DNA from: Nitrospira sp.
GTDB taxonomy: Bacteria > Nitrospirota > Nitrospiria > Nitrospirales > Nitrospiraceae
Length of the DNA: 53,707 nt
Assembly (NCBI GenBank): GCA_029865485.1
Contig: JAOUGT010000005.1
Location: 1-53,707 of the forward strand
Direction of reading: 5' to 3'
Shown piece after piece: positions 10,864 through 20,036 of the stretch (the stretch's first letter is position 1; each line of letters starts with the position of its first letter). The notes beneath the pieces are model-generated. The model saw only the letters and a list, made by a program, of their open reading frames with translations, searched no databases and was not told the origin of the DNA. Position numbers and translations under genes: made by a program.

Positions 10864-12132
10864 TCACACAGAGGCTTCGACCGGCACCGCGACCTTCTCA
10901 TCCTTGAATATCGTGACGCTCCGAATCGAGCGAGGATCAGCCTCGTGGACGACCAAACGGCAATTCTCGATGCGAATTTCTTCGCCCGCCTTAGGGATTC
11001 GACCGAGATTTTCTTGAATCAATCCCCCGATCGTCAAGGCTTCATCTCCACCGAGTTCGACCTTGAGGAAATCGTTCACCTTCCGCACCTCCGTCCGCCC
11101 ATGGACCAAGATCTGGCTCTTGCCGATACGTTTAATGAGTTCTTCCGTGATGTCCGTTTCGTCGACAATCTCACCGACAACTTCTTCGAGGAGATCCTCA
11201 AGGGTCACGAGCCCCATGACCCCGCCGAATTCATTCACGACCACTCCCATATGCCGCTTTTCCTGCTGAAATTGCTTCATCAAATCATCCGCCGTCTTAC
11301 CGGCTGGAACAAAGAGTGGGGGATGGGCAATATCCCGCAACCGTAAATCAGTCCGCCCTTTTGCCAGCTCCGTCAGCGCCTTGGTCTTGTAGAGAATGCC
11401 GGTGATGTTATCGAGCGTGCCGTCATAGAGGGGGATACGAGAATATTTCGAATTATAAAGCTGTTCCTGTGCTTCCTTGAGACGGAGATTGCCGTCCAAG
11501 GAGAACACATAGATGCGTGGGGTCATCGCATCTTCGGCTGTAATATCCTTCAGCTGGAACACGTTCTTGATCATCTTCACTTCTTCAGATTCGATCTCGC
11601 CCGCTTTTCCACCCTGGTCGAGCATGATCTTCAGCTCCTCCTCCGTAACCAGGGGATGCGTGAGTCCCTTTCCACCGGTCAAACTATAGATCAACGGGAC
11701 CATCAGGAACAGGAGCGGCCGCAGCATCACCTGAACCCCATAGATCGGGTAGGCCAGATTCAGCGTCACCGGCACAGAGAACTTCGCCGCCAAGGTCTTC
11801 GGCACCACGTCCACGCAGACCAACAACACGAAGGTCAAGATTCCGACCATAACGGCGATGGCCTCTTCCAAAATGGTCTTCTCCCCATACGCGCTGAGCG
11901 TGATAAAAGTGGCAAACATCGGAATGGCCGTACTGACCAGACGATCTCCCACAAGAATGGTCGAAAAGAGCCGCTGAGGGTCGCTTCTGAGCTGAAGGGC
12001 TTTTTCCGCTCGCTTGCTGCCTGTCTGAGCCAAGGCTCTCAGCCTAGTTTCGTTGACCGAGAAAAAACCGATCTCGGCAGTGGAAATAATGGCGGATAAC
12101 CCTATCAACCCTAAAAGGATGAGGATGTCCAT
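10864..12132 (-). CDS. CNNM/CorC-family membrane protein with CBS pair
   Basis: A 422-residue protein. An N-terminal DUF21/CNNM transmembrane domain (about residues 1-180, with AEIGFFSVNETRLRAL and the PKTLAAKF segment) precedes two CBS domains. The linker reads AEDAMTPRIYVF and the second CBS has GGVMGLVTLEDLLEEVVGEI. The C-terminal CorC_HlyC domain spans about residues 330-410. Such proteins are linked to Mg or Co efflux and are often misnamed hemolysins. The transported ion cannot be told from sequence. No clear ribosome binding site is seen; TTAATATAG lies upstream and could be part of a promoter. The 275 bp upstream (12133-12407) shows no gene. Confidence 0.88.
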   Translation of the reverse strand: MDILILLGLIGLSAIISTAEIGFFSVNETRLRALAQTGSKRAEKALQLRSDPQRLFSTILVGDRLVSTAIPMFATFITLSAYGEKTILEEAIAVMVGILTFVLLVCVDVVPKTLAAKFSVPVTLNLAYPIYGVQVMLRPLLFLMVPLIYSLTGGKGLTHPLVTEEELKIMLDQGGKAGEIESEEVKMIKNVFQLKDITAEDAMTPRIYVFSLDGNLRLKEAQEQLYNSKYSRIPLYDGTLDNITGILYKTKALTELAKGRTDLRLRDIAHPPLFVPAGKTADDLMKQFQQEKRHMGVVVNEFGGVMGLVTLEDLLEEVVGEIVDETDITEELIKRIGKSQILVHGRTEVRKVNDFLKVELGGDEALTIGGLIQENLGRIPKAGEEIRIENCRLVVHEADPRSIRSVTIFKDEKVAVPVEASV

Positions 12133-12407
12133 GCAATCATCTATATTAAGGACGTTGGACCAGTTCAGCTGGCCTGATGAGAAGCCGGGTGTCTTCCAGA
12201 GGATACCTCTTGGCCCACCCTTCAGAGGATCGTACGATTAGGATAATCGGACCGCTTAGAATAGGGTTCACAGCCGATACATCTATCACAGGGACCACAA
12301 GCAGGCAAGCAATTCAAAAATTCATGCTGGAAAATCAATTGGTTCCAAATTAACCATCGGATTCATCTGGTCCGCCCCCACCATCGTCTACTGTCGCTAT
12401 TCACCAT

Positions 12408-13085
12408 CTACCCATCATCCCGCACGACGAAGGACTGGAGATGAAACATTCGATCAAGACTCGTTGAAGCCTTCTGGGCTTCCGGCTCAACTAAGAACCG
12501 GCCGATCTGGACTCGATATCGACGCCCTTCTGGGAGATCTGTTTGGACAATACGCCCATCGGTAAAATCGTGCTGGAGCCGCGCAGCCAGAGCCCGCGCA
12601 TTGTGAATGTCCGCGAAGGAACCGACTTGCACCCTGAGGACTCCCATCCCTTCGGGTCGCGGGTCATAGCCAACGACACGAAGCTCCACCCGATCGGTTC
12701 CGTTACCGGTCATTCCAAGCGCGTGAGCACCGGCCAATGAAAGGTCCAGGATCCTTCCCTTGGCAAAGGGCCCTCGATCATTGATTCTGACTCTCACATG
12801 GCGCCCGGACGTCAATGAATGAACAACGGCGACGGATCCCAGGGGCAATGTTCGATGTGCAGCCGTCAATGCATACATGTCGTACTGCTCCCCATTGGCG
12901 GTCTTCTTCCCATGAAAACCTGGGCCATACCACGAGGCCATCCCTCGTTCAACAAATCCCACAGGATAATTGTGAAAGCGATCGACATCACGAAGAGGTC
13001 CGGCGCAACCTTGATACAGGGCTGCAACCAGACCAACGGCCATGAGGAGAACTGGCGCAGAGTCCGTGAGCGGCCTCAGCCGCAT
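12408..13085 (-). CDS. rlpA: RlpA-like septal ring lytic transglycosylase with SPOR domain
   Basis: A 225-residue protein with a hydrophobic N-terminus ending in QGC (a likely but atypical lipobox). The double-psi beta-barrel follows (GMASWYGPGFHGKKTANGE, then RVRINDRGPFAKGRILDLS), with the aspartate and histidine expected of RlpA glycan-cleaving enzymes. Residues about 148-220 form a SPOR domain (VLRVQVGSFADIHNARALA), which binds denuded glycan at division sites. It starts 3 bp after the ACT-domain gene, so the two are co-transcribed. Confidence 0.88.
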   Translation of the reverse strand: MRLRPLTDSAPVLLMAVGLVAALYQGCAGPLRDVDRFHNYPVGFVERGMASWYGPGFHGKKTANGEQYDMYALTAAHRTLPLGSVAVVHSLTSGRHVRVRINDRGPFAKGRILDLSLAGAHALGMTGNGTDRVELRVVGYDPRPEGMGVLRVQVGSFADIHNARALAARLQHDFTDGRIVQTDLPEGRRYRVQIGRFLVEPEAQKASTSLDRMFHLQSFVVRDDG

Positions 13086-13088
13086 GGG

Positions 13089-13499
13089 CTAGAACTCATC
13101 GAGCGATTGGTTGCGCAGAATCGTGAGGGCTTTTTCCGTTTTGGAAACGGTCAGGACCACGATGGCCCGCTTCCCCTCCCTCGAAGGCGTGCAGTAACCG
13201 CACTTAATATTGATTCGGCTCCTCATCAGCGTATCGGCCACCTTCCTCAAGGCGCCAGGCTTGTTTTCAAGGCTCAAAACGAGGGCCGTCTCTTCCCGAA
13301 ATTTTATCTTTGCCGCCCGCAAGGCGGCACGAGCCCCATCAAGATCAGCCACGAGCAACCTCAACTTGCCTGTCCCTATAACCTCTGGGACTGAAAATGC
13401 CTTGATATTGACTCCGGCTGCCCCCAGCACTGCCGTCACTCCGGCCAGTGCGCCCGGTTTACTCTGTCCGCTGATGACGAGCTGCGTTGTAGTCGGCAT
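13089..13499 (-). CDS. Tandem ACT-domain protein
   Basis: A 136-residue soluble protein made of two ACT-like units. The first is TQLVISGQSKPGALAGVTAVLG. The second, ETALVLSLENKPGALRKVADTL (about residues 71-92), is followed by GYCTPSREGKRAIVVLTVS. ACT pairs bind amino acids and usually regulate metabolism, but no catalytic domain is present. The start has GGGGAG seven bases upstream. It is followed by rlpA with a 3 bp gap. Ligand and partner are unknown. Confidence 0.8.
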   Translation of the reverse strand: MPTTTQLVISGQSKPGALAGVTAVLGAAGVNIKAFSVPEVIGTGKLRLLVADLDGARAALRAAKIKFREETALVLSLENKPGALRKVADTLMRSRINIKCGYCTPSREGKRAIVVLTVSKTEKALTILRNQSLDEF

Positions 13500-13503
13500 A
13501 TCG

Positions 13504-13605
13504 TTACTCCCCGTAACTGGCTGAGGTTACAACCTTCTTCGCCTTATCGAACGAGCCGCCCATAATGGCGTCCAGGCCCTCTGGTGATTGACCTGAATTC
13601 GCCAT
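13504..13605 (-). CDS. Possible 33-residue peptide upstream of the ACT gene
   Basis: A small reading frame in the 247 bp gap between nrdJ and the ACT gene. It starts MANSGQSPEGLDAIMGG and ends KKVVTSASYGE. Its stop codon lies within the ACT gene's spacing region, directly behind the GGGGAG signal, so translation could be coupled. The frame stays open upstream of the ATG for some 40 codons without a better start. No ribosome binding site is clear and I do not recognise the peptide. It could be the decayed end of an older gene. Confidence 0.25.
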   Translation of the reverse strand: MANSGQSPEGLDAIMGGSFDKAKKVVTSASYGE

Positions 13606-13746
13606 GGTGACCGTGAGCAACAAGACTTTCCAACCCTGGTTCGCCTGATGGAGCGTCTTTTGCTCCCGGCACACGTGCGCGGAACACGTCGTTTCCGATG
13701 CCCAACACAGGATGAAGGCCGCTTACTTTGCATCGTGGCACATCCC

Positions 13747-16700
13747 CTACGAACATCCGCTCGTCTCGCCGCAACTCACACATTTGAGGCACGTGCCGTT
13801 CCGAACCATGGTGAACTGTTTGCACCCAGGACAAGGATCCCCCTCATAGCCCTTCACCTTGGCATCCTTGGCGTTTTGGACTGCGGTCAACGTCAGCGTC
13901 TCCCGCATGATTTCCACTTGCCGGGCCACGCTATGTCCGTTCCCATGGCCATGGCCATTTCCTTTTCCACCGTTTCGGCGGATCGGAAGATGTTCTGTCA
14001 CGACGGAAGACTTGGCCAAGGTCGCAAGATCCGCTTCCTCTTCGAAGCATTCAGGATCCATGTCGTCTTTTTTCATCGAATCCATGCGCAGATCTTCTTC
14101 TTTGACCTGGGCCAGGTCATATCGGTCGAGATACGTGACGGCCAACTCACGAAAGATGTAATCGATAATCGACGTCGACATCTTGATTCGATCATTGAGT
14201 TTCACCGGGCCGTTCGGCTCAAACCTGGTGAAGACGAAGGCCTCCACGAATTCTTCAAGCGGCACACCATGCTGAAGCCCAAGAGAGATGGCGATGGCAA
14301 AACAATTCATCAGGCTCCTAAACGCCGCTCCCTCCTTATGCATGTCCAAAAATATTTCTCCGACCGTCCCATCCTCGTATTCGCCGGTCCGGAGATAGAG
14401 CTTGTGCCCCCCGACAATGGCTTTTTGCGTGTACCCATTACGCCGACTGGGGAGCGGACGCCGCTTGGCGAGATACCGAACGAGCACGCGCTCGGTCACT
14501 TTTTCAGCCATTTCTAAGACGCCAGGCACAGCCTCCAAATCCTTTCCGCTATCGGACGAGGCGCTCAACGGCTGACTAAGCTTGGACCCGTCTCGATAGA
14601 GCGCCACTGCCTTCACCATGCTCTTCCAGGCAAGGAAATACGATGCCTTGACGTCTTCGATCGAAGCTTCCGACGGCATATTGATGGTCTTACTGATCGC
14701 CCCGCTGATGAAGGGTTGCGCCGCAGCCATCATACGAATGTGGGCGTCGACGGCGATGGAGCGTTGTCCGATGCGACCACATCGATTCGCACAGTCGAAG
14801 ACCGCCAAATGCTCGGCTTTCACATGCGGCGCGCCCTCGATGGTCATGGTCCCGCAACAGAAATCATTCGCGGCAGCGACTTCTTCCTGCGTAAAACCGA
14901 GCGCCTTCAACATGTTGAAGTTCTTCTCGTTCAGCTGCACCTCGGTCAGACCAAGTTGCTCGATGCAGAAGGTCTCGCCAAGCGTATACTTATTGAACAC
15001 GAATTGAATCTCGAATGCTTGCGACAAGCTGCGTTCCACACGATCGAGCGCCACGTCATCGAAGCCTTTCAGCCGAAGCGTGTCGTGGTTGATGAACGGA
15101 GCGCCTTTGAGGGTCTGGGCTCCGACACAGTAATGAATGATGTCCCGCACCTGTTGATCCGTATATCCAAGATTGGCCAAGGCAAGTGGAATGCTTTGAT
15201 TGATGATCTTGAAATACCCCCCGCCGGCCAACTTCTTGAATTTCACCAGCGCGAAATCCGGCTCAATCCCGGTGGTATCGCAATCCATGACCAACCCGAT
15301 GGTCCCGGTCGGAGCGATGACCGTCACTTGCGCATTGCGATACCCGTACGCAGTCCCGAGTTCAAGCGCATGGTCCCAGGCTCTCCTGGCGGCAAGGAGC
15401 AATTCTGGGGGACAATGCTCTGGACGGATTCCGGCAGGAGCAATGGTCAGCCGTTCATATTCGTCGGGAAGGGCCTGATAAGCCGCCCGTCGATGGTTAC
15501 GAATGACGCGCAACATGTGCTCCCGATTCTTTGCGTAGCCGGAGAACGCCGACAGTTCAGCCGCCATTTCCGCCGATGCGCTATACGACTCCCCCGTCAT
15601 GATCGACGTGATGGCGCCGCAGATCGCGAGAGCCTTGGGCGAGTCGTAGGGAATGCCTTGACGCATGAGCACCGTCCCCAGATTCGCATACCCCAACCCA
15701 AGCGTCCGGAACTGATAGCTTTTCTCGGCGATCGATTGGCTCGGGAAGGACGCCATCAAGACACTGATCTCCAACGCGATCGTCCACAGTCGAACGGCAT
15801 GGCGAAACTCCTCAAGTTCGAACTGTCCATCAGCGCTGTAAAACTTCGTCAGATTGAGAGACGCAAGATTGCAGGCCGTGTCATCCAGGAACATATATTC
15901 CGAACAGGGATTTGAGGCATTGATCCGCCCATCCTCCGGACACGTGTGCCATTCATTGATGGTGGTATCGTACTGCGTCCCTGGATCGGCACAGGTCCAG
16001 GCCGCCCATGCAATCCGGTCCCACAACTCTCTGGCCTTGATCGTCTTGCAGACTTTGCCGTTGGTGCGTCGTTTCAGTTGCCAGTCGCCATCGGCTTCGA
16101 GCGCGGCAAAAAACTCGTTGGGAATTCTGACACTATTGTTCGAATTCTGACCGGAGACCGTCTGATAGGCCTTCCCGTCCCAATTGGTATCGTATTCGTG
16201 AAAGACAAAATGCGTAAACCCCTGCTGCGCGTAGGAAAACATCCGTTGGATATAAGCCTCCGGCACCATCTCGCGTCGGGCTGACGCCAGCGCCTCGCGC
16301 AGGACCGAATTCGTCTTCCGATCGAGGTCCAGCCGGAGCGCACCGTTGCCATCGACGGTATGACAGGCCTTCAAGACGGCATTGAGGCGCTGCGCGCAGA
16401 TCTTCGACCCCGTCACCATCGCCGCCACTTTTTGTTCCTCGATGACTTTCCAATCGATGAATTCTTCGATATCCGGATGGTCCAAATCCAAACAGACCAT
16501 TTTGGCGGCGCGACGCGTTGTTCCTCCGGACTTGATCGCTCCGGCCGCTCGATCCCCGATCTTCAGGAAGGACATGAGCCCGGACGACCGCCCCCCGCCG
16601 GACAGTCCTTCGCCGTCCCCCCGCAGTTTCGAGAAGTTCGTCCCGGTTCCGGAACCATACTTGAACAATCGCGCCTCTCGCACCCACAGGTCCATGATAC

Positions 16701-17289
16701 CGTTTTCATTCACAAGATCATCTTCGATCGATTGAATGAAACAGGCATGGGGCTGCGGATGTTCGAACGCATTCGTCGCCTTCACCACCTCCTGCGTTTT
16801 CGGGTCGACGTAATAGTGCCCCTGCGCCGGTCCTGATAATCCATAGGCATAATGAAGACCGGTGTTGAACCACTGGGGGGAATTGGGCGCAGCCATTTGG
16901 TGCGCCAGCATGTAGCACATCTCATCATGAAAGGACTCAGCCTCTTCCGGTGTTTTGAAATACCCATAAGCTCTGCCCCAATGGGTCCAGCACCCGGCCA
17001 TGCGCTCAAAAACCTGTCGGGCATCCCGCTCACCACCGAGCACCGGCTTGTCGTCGGCATCGACCAGCGGCTGGCCGTTCTGATCGCACTGCGGAACTCC
17101 GGCCTTCCGGAAGTACTTTTGCGCCAAGATATCGACCGCCAGCTGAGACCAGGGCTCGGGAACATCGATGTTCTCAAGTTTGAAGACGGTCGATCCGTCG
17201 GGGTTCCGAATCTCGGACGACCGTTTGACGAACGCCAATCCCTCATATGGACTCGCTCCACGGCGGGTAAATTTCCGATCAATTCTCAC
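13747..17289 (-). CDS. nrdJ: Adenosylcobalamin-dependent (class II) ribonucleoside-diphosphate reductase
   Basis: A 1180-residue class II reductase that makes deoxynucleotides without oxygen-dependent radical generation. The start is a GTG at 17289 with GGAGG six bases upstream. Landmarks are [16 protein letters not shown] (about residue 210), the catalytic [16 protein letters not shown] (Cys and Glu of the active site), [25 protein letters not shown], and [18 protein letters not shown]-terminal cysteine-rich ribbon has paired CxxC (PCPGCKQF and CLKCVSCG) ending ETSGCS, which probably includes the thiol-shuttling cysteines. Length fits the long NrdJ type. The promoter carries NrdR-like boxes and DnaA-box-like sites. 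No B12 riboswitch is evident. Confidence 0.95.
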   Translation of the reverse strand: MRIDRKFTRRGASPYEGLAFVKRSSEIRNPDGSTVFKLENIDVPEPWSQLAVDILAQKYFRKAGVPQCDQNGQPLVDADDKPVLGGERDARQVFERMAGCWTHWGRAYGYFKTPEEAESFHDEMCYMLAHQMAAPNSPQWFNTGLHYAYGLSGPAQGHYYVDPKTQEVVKATNAFEHPQPHACFIQSIEDDLVNENGIMDLWVREARLFKYGSGTGTNFSKLRGDGEGLSGGGRSSGLMSFLKIGDRAAGAIKSGGTTRRAAKMVCLDLDHPDIEEFIDWKVIEEQKVAAMVTGSKICAQRLNAVLKACHTVDGNGALRLDLDRKTNSVLREALASARREMVPEAYIQRMFSYAQQGFTHFVFHEYDTNWDGKAYQTVSGQNSNNSVRIPNEFFAALEADGDWQLKRRTNGKVCKTIKARELWDRIAWAAWTCADPGTQYDTTINEWHTCPEDGRINASNPCSEYMFLDDTACNLASLNLTKFYSADGQFELEEFRHAVRLWTIALEISVLMASFPSQSIAEKSYQFRTLGLGYANLGTVLMRQGIPYDSPKALAICGAITSIMTGESYSASAEMAAELSAFSGYAKNREHMLRVIRNHRRAAYQALPDEYERLTIAPAGIRPEHCPPELLLAARRAWDHALELGTAYGYRNAQVTVIAPTGTIGLVMDCDTTGIEPDFALVKFKKLAGGGYFKIINQSIPLALANLGYTDQQVRDIIHYCVGAQTLKGAPFINHDTLRLKGFDDVALDRVERSLSQAFEIQFVFNKYTLGETFCIEQLGLTEVQLNEKNFNMLKALGFTQEEVAAANDFCCGTMTIEGAPHVKAEHLAVFDCANRCGRIGQRSIAVDAHIRMMAAAQPFISGAISKTINMPSEASIEDVKASYFLAWKSMVKAVALYRDGSKLSQPLSASSDSGKDLEAVPGVLEMAEKVTERVLVRYLAKRRPLPSRRNGYTQKAIVGGHKLYLRTGEYEDGTVGEIFLDMHKEGAAFRSLMNCFAIAISLGLQHGVPLEEFVEAFVFTRFEPNGPVKLNDRIKMSTSIIDYIFRELAVTYLDRYDLAQVKEEDLRMDSMKKDDMDPECFEEEADLATLAKSSVVTEHLPIRRNGGKGNGHGHGNGHSVARQVEIMRETLTLTAVQNAKDAKVKGYEGDPCPGCKQFTMVRNGTCLKCVSCGETSGCS

Positions 17290-17342
17290 AGTAGTCCTCC
17301 ATGGGGATAAGGATTAGGATCCATGTACTGATTTAGGAGCCT

Positions 17343-17356
17343 TCATACCGGTATGA
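17343..17356. promoter_or_regulatory. Perfect palindrome in the nrdJ leader
   Basis: TCATACCGGTATGA is a perfect 14 bp palindrome. It sits about 54 bases upstream of the nrdJ start and downstream of the predicted promoter, so it would lie in the 5' untranslated leader or act as an operator. No function is known to me. Confidence 0.4.
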
Positions 17357-17379
17357 TGACGCTCGCTCATTGTTCGCGA

Positions 17380-17395
17380 CACCTACATATAGCTA
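17380..17395. promoter_or_regulatory. NrdR-box-like site 1 (over the -10)
   Basis: The core CTACATATAG matches nine of ten positions of the NrdR core C-w-A-t-A-T-a-T-w-G; the outer triplets do not match. It overlaps the predicted -10 of nrdJ. Its start lies 32 bp from that of box 2, the three-turn spacing typical of NrdR box pairs. No nrdR gene is in the window. Confidence 0.5.
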
Positions 17396-17412
17396 GCATG
17401 TTTTTTTGTCAA
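17386..17412 (-). promoter_or_regulatory. Putative nrdJ promoter
   Basis: Read on the minus strand: a consensus TTGACA (17412-17407), an A-rich spacer, and TATATG (17391-17386), 15 bp apart. An alternative -10, TATGTA (17389-17384), gives 17 bp spacing. This is the only TTGACA near the nrdJ start and it is interleaved with two NrdR-like boxes. The assignment is by pattern only. Confidence 0.55.
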
Positions 17413-17427
17413 CACCAAGTATTGTGG
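17412..17427. promoter_or_regulatory. NrdR-box-like site 2 (at the -35)
   Basis: ACACCAAGTATTGTGG matches 12 of 16 positions of the NrdR consensus, including ACAC and TTGTG flanks. It abuts the TTGACA -35 of the predicted nrdJ promoter, exactly 32 bp from box 1. Together the pair would let NrdR block RNA polymerase when dATP is high. Confidence 0.55.
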
Positions 17428-17516
17428 ATTATTGATAAATGAGGGGACAGGCTGTGAATAGTCGAGATGTGAACGGTAGTGCCTATTTCAGTGATATCGA
17501 AACGGGGTTATCCACA
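17424..17516. promoter_or_regulatory. Cluster of DnaA-box-like sequences upstream of nrdJ
   Basis: A perfect DnaA box TTATCCACA lies at 17508-17516. Two one-mismatch sites on the other strand lie at 17424-17432 (reads TAATCCACA) and 17453-17461 (reads CTATTCACA). All are within about 95 bp upstream of the nrdJ promoter. In Escherichia coli DnaA regulates nrdAB, so cell-cycle control of deoxynucleotide synthesis is a plausible reading. There is no dnaA, dnaN or AT-rich unwinding region to suggest oriC. Confidence 0.45.
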
Positions 17517-17569
17517 GAAAATTTCAACAAAGTAGCTCCCCCAGCAGATGACCCTTGCCATTTTTTTTA

Positions 17570-17941
17570 CTAGAAGGCCATTCGGCCAATTTTTAAAGTG
17601 GCTTCCTCGACACCATGCAGGGGGACGAAGTGACCAGCAAGACCAAGCACCACGACCTTCGTATCGGCGACGTGTGTTTCATAGTGACTAACAAGGCCCC
17701 AATTGCGTCTCACCGTATTCGGACGAACGAATGACTCTAGAAGCTTCCTGCTTTGGGACCGAAACACTTGCCGAACAAATTGCTGCTCTCGAGTCGATGT
17801 GCCCTGGTCCATTCGGTCTATCGCCTTCCCCAACTCCTGTTCAACGAACCGTAAATAATCGTCCGTCGTCGGATTCGACCAGGCCAGACCGACCAAGATC
17901 AACAGGGCAAGAACGATCCCGCTCAAGCGAAAGAGACTCAT
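17570..17941 (-). CDS. Small secreted protein, DUF4359-like
   Basis: A 123-residue protein with an N-terminal hydrophobic segment (LSGIVLALLILVGLAWSNP), either a signal peptide or an anchor. It continues TTDDYLRFVEQELGKAI and ends with a beta-rich region (WGLVSHYETHVADTKVVVLGLAGHFVPL). The NPT-DDY start and size resemble DUF4359 proteins of unknown role; that assignment is from memory. It is divergent from the small membrane-protein gene at 18034 and lies upstream of nrdJ on the same strand, separated by the 280 bp control region. Confidence 0.65.
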   Translation of the reverse strand: MSLFRLSGIVLALLILVGLAWSNPTTDDYLRFVEQELGKAIDRMDQGTSTREQQFVRQVFRSQSRKLLESFVRPNTVRRNWGLVSHYETHVADTKVVVLGLAGHFVPLHGVEEATLKIGRMAF

Positions 17942-18033
17942 GACGTTCTAAGGAACCAGCATCGTTTGACAAACAATTGCCTGGCCAATTAGCTTAGATT
18001 CAGTCTAACAGTCTTATCGAGTCTGGAGGAGCC

Positions 18034-18324
18034 ATGTTCGTCTGGAGCAAAAAACTTGTCAGGGGCCTGTTAGGGACATTTGTGCTGCTGTTGGGAGTTT
18101 TCCTTCTCCAAGGTCCGTCGGAGAGCACGAGTGTCCTCAAATCACACACGACCCAATGGATTATCTTGAACTATGCCTGCCTGCTCGTCTGGCTCTTTGT
18201 GTGGATGTTTGACCAGGCGCGCGTCCGCGGCAAAAACGTCTGGCTCTGGCTCGTACCGTTCATCATCGCTCCCCTTCCCACCCTCATGATTTTCGTTCTC
18301 TTCCTCCAACGACGGTTGTCGTAG
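18034..18324 (+). CDS. Small three-helix membrane protein of unknown function
   Basis: A 96-residue hydrophobic protein with three likely membrane helices: about residues 9-26 (VRGLLGTFVLLLGVFLLQ), 41-59 (WIILNYACLLVWLFVWMF) and 68-90 (VWLWLVPFIIAPLPTLMIFV). GGAGGAG precedes the ATG by a few bases. Its TAG stop abuts the convergent stop of the AmpG-like gene with no gap. I do not recognise a family. Confidence 0.7.
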   Translation: MFVWSKKLVRGLLGTFVLLLGVFLLQGPSESTSVLKSHTTQWIILNYACLLVWLFVWMFDQARVRGKNVWLWLVPFIIAPLPTLMIFVLFLQRRLS

Positions 18325-19668
18325 TCAGTCAGCAATTGGCGAGGCAGCTGGTTCCCCTACTGAAGTCCGTCCAACGACCTTCTGCTCCGGCTCGATGGAA
18401 CGACGGATTCGCCACACAGCCCAGAGACCCGGTAGGGCCGCCACCGCTGTTAAGACATAGAATTGTGTCCATCCCACCACTTCGACGAGATCTGCGGAGG
18501 GACGACCGACAAACACACGGCCCAACGCCTCGAGGGAGGACAGGAGCGCAAACTGTGTTGCCGTGTATCGGGCATCGCAGAGTGACATGACCAACGCCAC
18601 AAATGCTGCCGTGCCCATCCCGCCCGTCACATTCTCAATCACAACCGCCGCCGTCAGCGCACCGGCATGCTTCCCCATCAAGGCCAATACAACAAAGCCC
18701 AGATTCGACACAGCTTGCAAAACGCCGAAGATCAGCAACGATCGGACGAGTCCAGACCTTGTCATCAAAAGTCCGCCGATAAAGGCCCCTAGCAACGTAG
18801 CAAAAATCCCAATCCCCTTGGCTGCGCCGACCTCGGTCGAAGAAAACCCCAAACCTCCAATCAGAAAGGCCGTCTGCAGTGCGGAGGCAAAGGCATCTCC
18901 AAGCTTGTAGAGAATGATCACGGCCAAGAATCCCCAGGCCGTGGGTCTGGAAAAAAACTCCGCCAGCGGGGCACCGACAGCCTCCTTCAGACTCTTGGGA
19001 GCAGCGGCCACCAGGGTCGGATCAGGGCTGAGCAAAACAATACCCACCCCGACGACCATGATGGCAGCCATTGCCAGATACGTCATCTGCCAGCCAATAT
19101 AGTCCGCCAGTGCCAATGCACCGGCCCCGGAGGCCAAGAGAGCGATTCGATAGCCATTGACCCAGACGGCTGCACCCAATCCCCGCTCGTGAGGCTGGAG
19201 GGTGTCTGTGCGATAGGCATCAAAGACGATATCCAACGACGCCGCAAGAAAGGCAACCAGAACGGCATAGGCCGCGAGCCACCCCGGGTGAAGCTTTGGA
19301 TTGGTCATGGCCATGAGCCCAAGAGCAACCGCCACACAGAGCTGCGTCAGGACCATCCAGCCGCGACGCCGTCCCAACCAAGGTGGCACCACGCGATCCA
19401 TCACCGGAGCCCAGAGGAACTTCAGCGTATAGGGAAGGCCGACCAGGGTAAAAATGCCGATGGTCTTGAGATCAACTCCTTCGACCGTCAGCCAGGCTTG
19501 TAATGTCCCAGACGTGAGCGCGAGCGGAAGACCTGATAGAAACCCCAAAGGCAACATCACCAGGAGGCGCCGATTCAACAATGCAGCGAAATTGGACGAG
19601 CCTTGTGTCACAGGAACGTACCCATATGAGACGAGTTTGAATCGGACTGGACTCGGTGTAGCAAACAA
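18325..19668 (-). CDS. ampG: AmpG-like MFS permease (muropeptide transporter family)
   Basis: A protein of up to 447 residues with about twelve membrane helices. The opening LLVMLPLGFLSGLPLALTSGTLQAWL and KFLWAPVMDRVVPPWLGRRRGW are characteristic of AmpG-type permeases, which import anhydromuropeptides for cell wall recycling. The frame opens at a TTG (19668). A GTG at 19611 would give a more typical N-terminus, and no start has a convincing ribosome binding site, so the first 20-37 residues are uncertain. Substrate is inferred from the family. Confidence 0.8.
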   Translation of the reverse strand: MFATPSPVRFKLVSYGYVPVTQGSSNFAALLNRRLLVMLPLGFLSGLPLALTSGTLQAWLTVEGVDLKTIGIFTLVGLPYTLKFLWAPVMDRVVPPWLGRRRGWMVLTQLCVAVALGLMAMTNPKLHPGWLAAYAVLVAFLAASLDIVFDAYRTDTLQPHERGLGAAVWVNGYRIALLASGAGALALADYIGWQMTYLAMAAIMVVGVGIVLLSPDPTLVAAAPKSLKEAVGAPLAEFFSRPTAWGFLAVIILYKLGDAFASALQTAFLIGGLGFSSTEVGAAKGIGIFATLLGAFIGGLLMTRSGLVRSLLIFGVLQAVSNLGFVVLALMGKHAGALTAAVVIENVTGGMGTAAFVALVMSLCDARYTATQFALLSSLEALGRVFVGRPSADLVEVVGWTQFYVLTAVAALPGLWAVWRIRRSIEPEQKVVGRTSVGEPAASPIAD

Positions 19669-19841
19669 TTCCTCGGTGGAACGCAGAATACCATCGCCCC
19701 GCGCTGTGACTCAGCAGAATCACAAAACACGCGGAAATGGTGGACCGACTAACCTAGAAACTGACGGGATGTTGAAACTAATTTTCTCCGTGTAGTGAAA
19801 CTGGGATATTAGAAGGTTCCAGACATCTTTTAAGAGCCCCT

Positions 19842-20036
19842 CAGGCCGTTCAAAAAGTCCGTCCAGCAAGGCCGCAGCAAGCGAACGGTCGAGGAGGTAC
19901 ATACCAAGCTTCGCTTGAACCGCTCGCTTCGATCACATGCGAGCGGATAAGTACCTTGCCTTCACCCTCCGTACGTTGAGCCCTTGAGCGACGCGAGAAC
20001 ACCGCTGGCGGGCTTTTTCAACGGCCTGTTAACAGG
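19842..20036. repeat. About 195 bp element with imperfect terminal inverted repeats
   Basis: The 360 bp gap (19669-20028) holds no gene. CAGGCCGTTCAAAAAG at 19842 is mirrored by the complement of CTTTTTCAACGGCCTG ending near 20031. The arms continue imperfectly (CCGTCCAGCAAGGC against GCTGGCGG), so the whole can fold as a long hairpin. Inside is a perfect stem CCGCTCGC/GCGAGCGG (19920-19927, 19939-19946). It resembles a dispersed repeat family I recall from Nitrospira and relatives. The right end overlaps the last codons of the gene at 20029. It could serve as a terminator or be a MITE-like insertion. Confidence 0.65.

Noticed and set aside
13544..13834. A 96-codon minus-strand frame overlapping the end of nrdJ
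   Set aside because: It overlaps the conserved NrdJ cysteine ribbon in another frame and has no family signature or start signal.
14716..15915. A 399-codon plus-strand frame inside nrdJ
   Set aside because: It is entirely antisense to conserved NrdJ catalytic sequence and shows no recognisable protein family.
17424..17516. Replication origin
   Set aside because: DnaA-box-like sites are few, no AT-rich unwinding element is seen, and no dnaA, dnaN or parAB gene is nearby.
17290..17569. Adenosylcobalamin riboswitch before nrdJ
   Set aside because: I find no B12-box-like core or the long folded leader such a riboswitch needs; the space is taken by promoter and operator-like sites.
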